From Candidatus Edwardsiibacteriota bacterium (lineage in GTDB: Bacteria; Edwardsbacteria; AC1; EtOH8), in NCBI GenBank assembly GCA_020053305.1, contig JAGVNJ010000030.1, positions 23,940 through 87,939 of the forward strand: DNA of 64,000 bases, given 5' to 3'. This document shows, in pieces, positions 56,938 through 64,000 of this stretch. Numbering within the stretch: position 1 is the stretch's first letter; the number at the start of each line of letters is the position of its first letter. The notes under the pieces were generated by a model. That model was not told where the DNA came from. It searched no databases and saw only the letters and a program-made list of their open reading frames with translations. A program made the position numbers and the translations under genes.

Positions 56938-58623
56938 TTGAAAAAGAAACCCTCCAGAACACCAGGCGACACAAAATCGGAGAGGCCCGAAACGAAGCGG
57001 AGATGGCTTCTTTGCCTGATGGTAGCGGCCCTGGCTATCGCCGTCTACCTGCCGGTCATGCGGCATGGCTACACCCTGATGGACGATCAGGGGCTGATAG
57101 CGGAGAATTACAGCCTGATAGGCAATATCGGTAATGTTATCAATGCCTTTAAAACCGACGCCTTCGGCAGCAACGGCGCCCTGTACCGCCCCCTGCTGAC
57201 GGTTTCCTTGATGCTGGACGCCCTGTACAGCGGCCAGAATGCCTGGGGCTATCATCTGACCAATATCCTGCTGCATGCCCTTAGCTGTTGCCTGCTGTTC
57301 TACTTGCTGATATCGCTCAAATACTCTGCCAGGGACTCTTTTATTTCGGCTGCTATCTTCTCAGTTCACCCGGTACTGACCCAGGCCGTGGCCTGGATAC
57401 CGGGACGCAACGATATTCTTTTGACGGTCTGGGTCTTGGGAGCTTTTCTTTCCTGGATCAGATGCCTGGAGGGCAGAAGAAATCTGTGGCTGGCTCTGCA
57501 TCTTATCTCCGGCCTGCTGGCCGTCCTTGCTAAGGAGACGGCCCTGCTGCTGCCGGTGCTGCTGCTGTGGTTCGCCTGGCTGCGAAACCGGACGGCCTTC
57601 CCCAAATCGGCTTTTAAGGCCGCCGCCGGGTGGCTGGTGATCGGCGTCTTATGGCTGTTCATGAAAATGGCGGCCGCCCCGGGGGCGGGGGAGACCACGG
57701 TCAACCGCCTGCCCGAGATCGTCAGCGGTCTGCTGGGCTATATCGGCAAGATAGTCATCCCCTTGAAATTCGCCGCCATCCCGGTCCCTCGTGATACCAG
57801 CCTGGCAATAGGCCTGGCCGGGGTTGTGATACTGGCGGCTGGAATATTCGCCGGCCTAAAGGACCGCAGATCATTTTTATTCGGGGCCGGTTGGTTTTTG
57901 CTGTTCCTGGCTCCCAATTTCTTCAGTAGCACCGATTACGCCAATTTCATGGAGCATCGCCTTTATCTGCCGCTGATAGGCTTTATTATAATGCTCCTGG
58001 AACTTAAGGTCTGGGGGGTGTTGATTAAAAGGCCGGCCATTTTCTACGGCTCGTTTTCAATAGCGCTGATCTTGCTGGGCGTCAGGACCGTGGCCCATGC
58101 CGAAAATTTCAGGGACCCAAAGATCTTTTGGGAATATGCCGTCAAGTCATCCCCCAGTTTGTATTATGTGCATGATATGCAGGGTCGGCTTTTCCTGCAG
58201 GACGGCCGGCTGAAGGAGGCCGGGAGCGCCTTTGAAAAAGCTGTCGCGCTGAAGGGTGATTATCCTCACGGTCACAATGACCTGGGTGTAGTTCAGATGT
58301 CACAAGGCCGGTATCGGGAGGCGGAGATCGGCTTCGCCCGGGCCCTGGAGATAGACCCTTCATTCCGCGATGCCCGGATGAATCTGGGCACCCTGTATCT
58401 GGAGCTGGGCGACTTGGACCACGCCCGGGCCTGTTTCGTCCAAATGCTGGAATACCAACCGGACGACCACCAGGCCCTGAACAATCTGGGGATCGTTTAT
58501 TACCGGCAGAATATGCCGGATTCCGCCCTGATATACCTGAACAGGGCGCTGGCGATCGACCCCGGGAACGGGTCCTATCGGGCGAACCTGCGGGCCGTAA
58601 AAATAAATGCCGTCAGAGATTGA
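56938..58623 (+). CDS. Polytopic membrane protein with C-terminal TPRs (Tmtc/glycosyltransferase-39-like)
   Basis: Multiple TMs then TPRs (PHGHNDLGVVQMSQGRYREAEIGFARALEIDP); TTG start. Confidence 0.78.
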   Translation: MKKKPSRTPGDTKSERPETKRRWLLCLMVAALAIAVYLPVMRHGYTLMDDQGLIAENYSLIGNIGNVINAFKTDAFGSNGALYRPLLTVSLMLDALYSGQNAWGYHLTNILLHALSCCLLFYLLISLKYSARDSFISAAIFSVHPVLTQAVAWIPGRNDILLTVWVLGAFLSWIRCLEGRRNLWLALHLISGLLAVLAKETALLLPVLLLWFAWLRNRTAFPKSAFKAAAGWLVIGVLWLFMKMAAAPGAGETTVNRLPEIVSGLLGYIGKIVIPLKFAAIPVPRDTSLAIGLAGVVILAAGIFAGLKDRRSFLFGAGWFLLFLAPNFFSSTDYANFMEHRLYLPLIGFIIMLLELKVWGVLIKRPAIFYGSFSIALILLGVRTVAHAENFRDPKIFWEYAVKSSPSLYYVHDMQGRLFLQDGRLKEAGSAFEKAVALKGDYPHGHNDLGVVQMSQGRYREAEIGFARALEIDPSFRDARMNLGTLYLELGDLDHARACFVQMLEYQPDDHQALNNLGIVYYRQNMPDSALIYLNRALAIDPGNGSYRANLRAVKINAVRD

Positions 58624-58656
58624 TAGCAGTATGAAAATAAATGATAAAGGAGGCCT

Positions 58657-59166
58657 ATGAGAAATATGATCGCCTTAGCCCTGTCGCTGTCCGCCTTTTG
58701 CGGCCTGGCCCTGGCCCAAAGCACCCAGCCGCTGTTCCATATAGAGCGGACCAAGAACGCCAACATATTATATTACGAAGCAAGGATCAACGATCCCGGC
58801 TATATCGATCCGAAGGATCCGATAAAGACCTATTGGATCATGTGGGCCAAGGACTCGACCGGCAAGACCACCGAGGGCATGAACTTTATTGAGCGGACCA
58901 AGGTCTACGGCTACAACATCAAACCCGACAGCACCGGAAAAGTATACAATATGACGCTCAAACCTTTCAAAGACCGTTTGATCCGGGTCTATATGAAGGA
59001 AGGCGCCGCCAGGGCTGAGATGACCATCAACAACCGGCCGGCCTATTTCCAGAAGATGTTCATCTACGCCAAGGGGGATTCCAAGCCGGATTCCATAAGG
59101 CTGTCCGGTTATGATGTGGACAGCGGCAAGGAGATATTCGAAATGTTTCTGCCGAACAAGAAATGA
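58657..59166 (+). CDS. DUF4833-like secreted protein
   Basis: Signal peptide; LFHIERTKNANILYYEARIND...IKTYWIMWAKDS. Confidence 0.65.
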   Translation: MRNMIALALSLSAFCGLALAQSTQPLFHIERTKNANILYYEARINDPGYIDPKDPIKTYWIMWAKDSTGKTTEGMNFIERTKVYGYNIKPDSTGKVYNMTLKPFKDRLIRVYMKEGAARAEMTINNRPAYFQKMFIYAKGDSKPDSIRLSGYDVDSGKEIFEMFLPNKK

Positions 59167-59245
59167 ACCATCTTAATTTTAATACGGCTGACAGGAAGAT
59201 CATTCGGTCAAAACCACAGCCCGGCCGGCAATACCGGAGCCGCTT

Positions 59246-60118
59246 ATGAAGACAGGCTATGTGGCCATCGCCGGGCGGCCCAATGTGGGCAAATCCACCC
59301 TGCTGAATAAATTTATGGGTGTAAAGCTATCGGCGATCAGCCGCCGGCCCCAGACCACCCGGCAGCGGGTGCTGGGGATAGACAACGGCCCTGACTATCA
59401 GATAATTTTCCTGGACACTCCGGGACTGCTGGATCCCACTTACGCCCTGCAGGAGAAGATGCTGAAAATCGCCCACCGCTCCATAGAGGAGGCGGACCTG
59501 CTCTTGTTTATGATTGACGCCAAGGTCGGGATAACCCTAGAGGATGCGGCCTTCCTTGAAAAAAACAAGAAGGGCAGGGTGATAGGCGTTCTGAACAAGA
59601 TAGACCTGATGGAAAAGGAGGGGGTGCTGAAAGCCATAGCGCAGTTCCACCGACTGACGGCGATCGAAGATATATATCCCATTGCCGCCCTGAAAGGGTT
59701 CGGCATCAATGAATTGCGCCGGGGCATCCTGGAAAAACTGCCGGAGGGCCCGGCTTTCTACGGCCAGGACTCCCTGACCGACCAGCCGGAGAAATTCTTC
59801 GTATCGGAGATCATCCGGGAGAAGATATTCGAGCTGTGCGGGGCCGAGGTGCCCTATGCCACGGCGGTGGTGATCGACCAGTTCAAGGAACAGCCCGGCC
59901 GCAAGGATGTGATCTCGGCCACCATCTGGGTGGAGAAGGAGTCGCAGAAGCCCATCCTGATCGGCCAGGGCGGCCATAAAATGAAGGCCATCGGGTCGTC
60001 CGCCCGGCGGGACATAGAGAAGTTTTTGGACCGGCCGGTGTTCCTGGAGCTGTTCGTCAAGGTCAAGAAGAAATGGCGTTCGCGGGAGAGCGATCTGAGG
60101 GATTTAGGGCTGGGATAA
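59246..60118 (+). CDS. era: GTPase Era
   Basis: GYVAIAGRPNVGKSTLLNKFMGVKLSAISRRPQTTRQRVLGI; C-terminal KH domain. Confidence 0.95.
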   Translation: MKTGYVAIAGRPNVGKSTLLNKFMGVKLSAISRRPQTTRQRVLGIDNGPDYQIIFLDTPGLLDPTYALQEKMLKIAHRSIEEADLLLFMIDAKVGITLEDAAFLEKNKKGRVIGVLNKIDLMEKEGVLKAIAQFHRLTAIEDIYPIAALKGFGINELRRGILEKLPEGPAFYGQDSLTDQPEKFFVSEIIREKIFELCGAEVPYATAVVIDQFKEQPGRKDVISATIWVEKESQKPILIGQGGHKMKAIGSSARRDIEKFLDRPVFLELFVKVKKKWRSRESDLRDLGLG

Positions 60119-60156
60119 GAAAAAGACCGCCGCTGATTCAGCGGCGGTCTTTCAGT
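60119..60156. terminator. Terminator hairpin between convergent genes
   Basis: AAAAGACCGCCGCTGATTCAGCGGCGGTCTTT between era (+) and mltG (-). Confidence 0.85.
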
Positions 60157-61145
60157 TCCTGGACCAGAATTTTGGCCCGGTTGTGCTCCTCCAGGGTTTT
60201 GGTGAATATATGGCTGCCGTCCCCCTTGGAGACGAAGTAAAGATAATTGGTCTGGGCCGGGAAAATTGCGGCCTCCAGCGACCTTCGGCCCGGGTTGCAG
60301 ATGGGGCCGGGCGGAAGTCCCTGCCGTCGGTAGGTGTTGTAGGGGGAGTCTATCTCCAGGTCGTCGTAGGTCAGCCGGCGGTTCTTGTGGCGGGGCAGGG
60401 CGTATTCAACGGTGGCGCAGGATTCCAGGGGGCGCCGGGCCTTGAGGCGGTTGTAGAACACCGAGGCCACCACCGGCCGCTCGGCATCCACCTGGGCCTC
60501 CCGCTCCACCAAAGAGGCCATGATCACCACCTGGCGCAGGTCCCGCGTCTGCCTCTGGATCTCAGCCATCCATTCCGGCTTGATATTGGCAAAGAAGCTC
60601 TCCAACAGCCTATGGGTTATCATCCCGGCGGAGGATCCCCACTCGAAATCATAGGTCTCCGGGAAAAGGTAGCCCTCCAGGGAGGCGGCCGATATCCCGT
60701 GGGCATTCATCAGGGCCGTGTCCCGGAAGGCGCCCATCAACTCCAGGCTGTCGGCCCCGGCCTCGCCGGCCAGGATGCCGGCGATCCGGGCCATGGTCAG
60801 GCCCTCGGGAATGGTGACCTGGTGGTAGACCACCGCCCCGCTGTGGATCTTGTCCAGGGCCTCCCAGGCCGAAAGGGGATAGTCGAAGCGGTAGCGTCCG
60901 GCCTTGAGCCTGCGGTTCAATCCCCCGGCCAGGGCCAGGTATTTGAACATGGCCGGATGCTCGATGACGCCGGCCCTATGCAGCAGGTTGCCGATCTGGC
61001 CGGCCGAGGCCCCTCGCCGGACGGTGATTATTTTGGGCTGCCAGTCCCGGTCGATGGACCGGGTGCCGAAGGCGACAACCAGCAGATAAATAAAAAGGCC
61101 CAATAAGGCCGCCAGGGCTATTTTAATGGTTATCTTTTTTAACAT
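60138..61145 (-). CDS. mltG: Endolytic transglycosylase MltG
   Basis: TIPEGLTMARIAGIL, EGYLFPETYDF, ASLVEREAQ, SPYNTYRRQGLPPGPICNPG. Confidence 0.95.
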   Translation of the reverse strand: MLKKITIKIALAALLGLFIYLLVVAFGTRSIDRDWQPKIITVRRGASAGQIGNLLHRAGVIEHPAMFKYLALAGGLNRRLKAGRYRFDYPLSAWEALDKIHSGAVVYHQVTIPEGLTMARIAGILAGEAGADSLELMGAFRDTALMNAHGISAASLEGYLFPETYDFEWGSSAGMITHRLLESFFANIKPEWMAEIQRQTRDLRQVVIMASLVEREAQVDAERPVVASVFYNRLKARRPLESCATVEYALPRHKNRRLTYDDLEIDSPYNTYRRQGLPPGPICNPGRRSLEAAIFPAQTNYLYFVSKGDGSHIFTKTLEEHNRAKILVQELKDRR

Positions 61146-61554
61146 GAAGTTTTAGAAAATCGCTTAATATCAGTGAAGCGGATATGCTGTCCAGGGCTTT
61201 CTTGTGGTCCTTTAATTTTTGCCCGGCCAGATGGATCGATTGCTGGGCGATCTTGCTGGTGAATCGCTCGTCATAAAGATGGACCGGCAGTTTGAATTCG
61301 TCCTCCATCCGGGATCTTACCTTATCCACGAAGCCGGTCAGATGGGTGTCGCTGCCGTCCAGCCTGGCCGGCCTTCCTATTACAATCTCGGTGACATTGT
61401 TCTGAGTTATTACGGGAAGCAGTTGTTTCATCAGGTCGGGGATCCCCCTGATCTCCAGGGGAGGGAGGGGCTGGGCGCTGATCAGCAGCTCATCGGTAAG
61501 GGCCAGACCCACCCGGCGCCGCCCCAGGTCCAGCCCCAGGATCCGGCCTCTCAT
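61123..61554 (-). CDS. Putative pre-16S rRNA nuclease RuvX/YqgF
   Basis: MRGRILGLDLGRRRVGLALTDELLISAQPL, VIGRPARLDGS, LYDERFTSKIAQ; start at 61554. Confidence 0.92.
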   Translation of the reverse strand: MRGRILGLDLGRRRVGLALTDELLISAQPLPPLEIRGIPDLMKQLLPVITQNNVTEIVIGRPARLDGSDTHLTGFVDKVRSRMEDEFKLPVHLYDERFTSKIAQQSIHLAGQKLKDHKKALDSISASLILSDFLKLHVKKDNH

Positions 61555-62048
61555 TTCCGGCCGGCCAGGAAATCGCGGATGGCATAGCGGTGGGCCTTGA
61601 AAGCGATGTCCCGGGGGAGGTTCTTGGGATTGAACAGCTCGATCTGGCTGGCATCGTCCCCGGCCAACATGTTGCGGGTCATGGCCTGGCCCTGATAGAC
61701 CACCAGGATGACGTGGCAACGGGGATCATCAACCCCGCTATATACGCCCACCAGGGGGCCGGGCTTAATTTTTAGGTTGGTCTCCTCCTTGGACTCCCGG
61801 ACGGCGCATTCCTGGGCGCTCTCGCCGTATTCCATGAACCCGGAGGGCAGCGACCATAACCCGGCGAAAGGCTCGTATTTCCGCTTGACCAGCACCAGCT
61901 TCCCGTCAATCAGGATTATGGAGGCGGCCGCCGGGGTGGGGTTCTGATAATAGATGAAGCCGCAGTCCAGGCAGACCTGCCTTTTATGGGCATCGATCTT
62001 TTTATGCTTAAGGGGCGATTTGCAGAGGGGGCAGTATTTATATTTCAT
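61551..62048 (-). CDS. NUDIX hydrolase with N-terminal zinc ribbon
   Basis: YCPLCKSPLKHKKIDAHKRQVCLDCG; Nudix box GFMEYGESAQECAVRESKEETNL. Confidence 0.92.
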   Translation of the reverse strand: MKYKYCPLCKSPLKHKKIDAHKRQVCLDCGFIYYQNPTPAAASIILIDGKLVLVKRKYEPFAGLWSLPSGFMEYGESAQECAVRESKEETNLKIKPGPLVGVYSGVDDPRCHVILVVYQGQAMTRNMLAGDDASQIELFNPKNLPRDIAFKAHRYAIRDFLAGRK

Positions 62049-62083
62049 AGGCCGTTATGGTGTTTCTAAAAAATGATGTGAAA

Positions 62084-62111
62084 GGGCTGCAAGTTATAAC
62101 GCTTGCAGCCC
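62084..62111 (-). terminator. Terminator hairpin downstream of rpmB
   Basis: GGGCTGCAAG-TTATAACG-CTTGCAGCCC. Confidence 0.6.
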
Positions 62112-62124
62112 CAGGGTGATGGCG

Positions 62125-62316
62125 CTATTTGGCCTTTTGAACCTTGCCGGAACGAATGCAGCGGGTGCAGACGGAGATGCGCTTGACCTTGCCGTCGGTC
62201 AGGACCCGGACCTTTTGCAGATTGGGATTCCAGCGGCGGGAACCAACGTTATGGGCGTGACTGATGGTATGGCCGAAGTCCACCCCTTTGCCGCAGATGT
62301 TGCATATTTGAGACAA
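62125..62316 (-). CDS. rpmB: 50S ribosomal protein L28
   Basis: CNICGKGVDFGHTISHAHNVGSRRWNPNLQKVRV. Confidence 0.95.
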   Translation of the reverse strand: MSQICNICGKGVDFGHTISHAHNVGSRRWNPNLQKVRVLTDGKVKRISVCTRCIRSGKVQKAK

Positions 62317-62338
62317 TGTATGCTCCTTTCGTGATTAT

Positions 62339-62686
62339 TTATTCGGAAAGCCAGTAGAGAAACCGGCCGCAATTGCCGCAGGCCGTCAGCGACTGATTTT
62401 TGCCCACCTTGGTGGCCTGGGCGGTCGGCATCCTGATGTAACAGCCGCAGCACACCCCGTTGATCACCGGGACCACCGGGCGACCGTATCTGGCCTTGAG
62501 CTTCTGATAACGGGAGAAAATATCCTTGTCCACCTGTTTGGCCACGTCGGACTGGGCCTTGGTGAGATGCTCCAGGCTGTCGATCTTGAAGCCCATGGCC
62601 TTCTCCTGGGCGGCATCCTCGGTAGCCTCCTTGATCATTAGCTCCAGGTCGTGCAGCGTAACCAACAATTCCATTTGGGGATGCAT
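62339..62686 (-). CDS. C4-type zinc-ribbon protein (CdsZ-like)
   Basis: N-terminal coiled coil; C-terminal VINGVCCGCYIRMPTAQATKVGKNQSLTACGNCGRFLYW. Confidence 0.85.
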   Translation of the reverse strand: MHPQMELLVTLHDLELMIKEATEDAAQEKAMGFKIDSLEHLTKAQSDVAKQVDKDIFSRYQKLKARYGRPVVPVINGVCCGCYIRMPTAQATKVGKNQSLTACGNCGRFLYWLSE

Positions 62687-62699
62687 GATGACCTCTAAT

Positions 62700-63173
62700 T
62701 TATATGTTCTTTTCTAATTCGGTTATCCGGGAGATGAACTCCGCCGGCTGGTCCGCCGTGAACAGAGCATCAGCGGGTGAAAGTTCCTTGGCCAACTGGG
62801 CGATCCGGCCCAGGGTGATCAGGTACTGATTCTGGGGATCGTGGGGCGGGGCTATGATCAGGAAAAAAAGCTTGGCCGGCTTTTTGTCGATGGAGTCGAA
62901 ATCCACTCCGGCTTTGGACCGTCCCACGATCAGGGTCAGGGAATTAAGCAGCAGGGAGCGGCAGTGGGGGATGGCCACCGATTTTCCGATCCCGGTGGAG
63001 CCCAGCTCCTCCCGCTGTTTCAGGTTGACCAGCAGTATCTTCTGCTCCTTCTCATCCAGCCCGGTCCGGCCCACCAGCTCCTTGAGGACCGAATCCCGCC
63101 CGGCGGCCTTGAGGTTCAGATGAACCCGCTCCGCCTTGAGCAGGGACGATATTTTTACTGACGCACTACCCAT
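62700..63173 (-). CDS. PTS EIIA-Ntr/fructose-type family protein
   Basis: LKQREELGSTGIGKSVAIPHCRS active-site region. Confidence 0.9.
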   Translation of the reverse strand: MGSASVKISSLLKAERVHLNLKAAGRDSVLKELVGRTGLDEKEQKILLVNLKQREELGSTGIGKSVAIPHCRSLLLNSLTLIVGRSKAGVDFDSIDKKPAKLFFLIIAPPHDPQNQYLITLGRIAQLAKELSPADALFTADQPAEFISRITELEKNI

Positions 63174-63598
63174 AATTTTATCGTGGCCTCCACTTCCGGA
63201 TGGAGCCTGATCGGTATGTTGTAGACCCCCAGGGCCTTGATCGGCTCCTCCAGTATTATTTTGTTTTTATCTATGTCCACCCCCTGTTCGCCCATCAGCT
63301 TCACGATATCGGGGATGCTTACCGATCCGTAGAGTTTGTCGTCCTCGCCGGCCTGAACGGTGGCGGTGCAGGATAATTCGTTGAGCTTCTTGGCCAGTTC
63401 CTCGGCCTCCTGCTTCTTCCGGCTGAGCTGAAGTTCCTCTTTCCGGATCTTGATCTGCAGCTGCTTCAGGCTGTTCTGGTTGGCCGGGAGGGCCTTGCCC
63501 TGGGGGATCAGGTAATTCCTGGCGTAGCCCGGCTTGACCTCCACTGCTTCGGTTTTTTTGCCCAGGGAGGGGATGTCCTGGGTCAGTATGACCTTCAT
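63155..63598 (-). CDS. rplI: 50S ribosomal protein L9
   Basis: MKVILTQDIPSLGKKTEAVEVKPGYARNYLIPQGKAL. Confidence 0.96.
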   Translation of the reverse strand: MKVILTQDIPSLGKKTEAVEVKPGYARNYLIPQGKALPANQNSLKQLQIKIRKEELQLSRKKQEAEELAKKLNELSCTATVQAGEDDKLYGSVSIPDIVKLMGEQGVDIDKNKIILEEPIKALGVYNIPIRLHPEVEATIKLWVVRQ

Positions 63599-63622
63599 AT
63601 TGTTACTCCTAAAAATGCTTGA

Positions 63623-63889
63623 TTAACGGTGTTCGGAAATGAACGGGAGCAGCGCCAGATGGCGGGCTCTTTTGACGGCCGTGGTCAGCATCCGCTGGTG
63701 CTTGGCGCAGTTGCCGGAGACCCGGCGGGGGACTATCTTGCCGCGTTCGGTCATGAAGTGGCGGAGCTTTTTGTCGTCCTTATAGTTGATCTGGGCGGCC
63801 TTGTCCAGGCAGAACTTGCAGTCCTTGCGGTGAAATACCCTGCGTTCTCTGGGATTGCGGGGGTTGTCCTTGTTCTCTCTTTTTAACAT
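63623..63889 (-). CDS. rpsR: 30S ribosomal protein S18
   Basis: [60 protein letters not shown]. Confidence 0.95.
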   Translation of the reverse strand: MLKRENKDNPRNPRERRVFHRKDCKFCLDKAAQINYKDDKKLRHFMTERGKIVPRRVSGNCAKHQRMLTTAVKRARHLALLPFISEHR

Positions 63890-64000
63890 GATTTGAATGT
63901 CTTCCTTAAATATATGTTAGGTTGAGTTTTTCTTAAGGTTAGTGGCTTCTGCAAAAGTACCTTTTACCACGGAAACACTGAATATCCAGAAGGAAATCAC

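Noticed and set aside
60183-61106. 307-aa plus-strand ORF over mltG
   Set aside because: Antisense of mltG with no recognisable domain.
62700-63173. PtsN-like gene overlapping rplI as an unusual fusion
   Set aside because: The 19-bp overlap is ordinary start/stop overlap between co-oriented genes, and the true start could be slightly further downstream.

Overview
The window is a 64 kb bacterial chromosome segment of mostly moderately high GC, densely coding, with few large intergenic gaps. Gene content (PorV/PorQ-type proteins, TamA/TamB pair, MCE/Mla transporter, MglA GTPase, FlgD/T9SS-like C-terminal domain) suggests a Gram-negative FCB-like or candidate-phylum lineage; that assignment is inference. 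Core blocks read left to right: a truncated AT-rich caspase-like cassette (1-1582); NuoH/NuoI-like hydrogenase subunits with a HycI-type protease; Trm112-like, MurA, M29 peptidase; TamA/TamB-like, PorV-like; MlaE-MlaF-MlaD-TetR-TolC-RND operon; YhaM-like, ferritin-like, ferredoxin, OMP; a minus-strand block RecG/MglA/GlgA/GalT/PPIase/dolichol-kinase-like/PorV-like/GHL10-like/SemiSWEET/two SPFH proteins; CysS; a tightly coupled five-gene cassette (HD, P-loop kinase-DUF454, APH, GT-like, MTase); YebC, RuvC, RuvA, accessory insert, RuvB; a DUF559 nuclease, two patatins, RmuC, TPR protein, Era; and a minus-strand block MltG/RuvX/NUDIX/L28/zinc ribbon/PtsN/L9/S18. The best leads are: (1) the caspase-like cassette, whose catalytic gene appears to use an AUU start overlapping the upstream stop; (2) an accessory insert between ruvA and ruvB flanked by a diverged duplicate of the ruvA 3' end; (3) a family of small TTGACC-bounded stem-loop repeats next to a DUF559 nuclease, one copy in frame inside cysS and one supplying the ruvC stop codon; (4) a consensus promoter with an overlapping TetR-type palindrome at the head of the Mla-RND operon. 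No tRNA, rRNA or CRISPR array was recognised.
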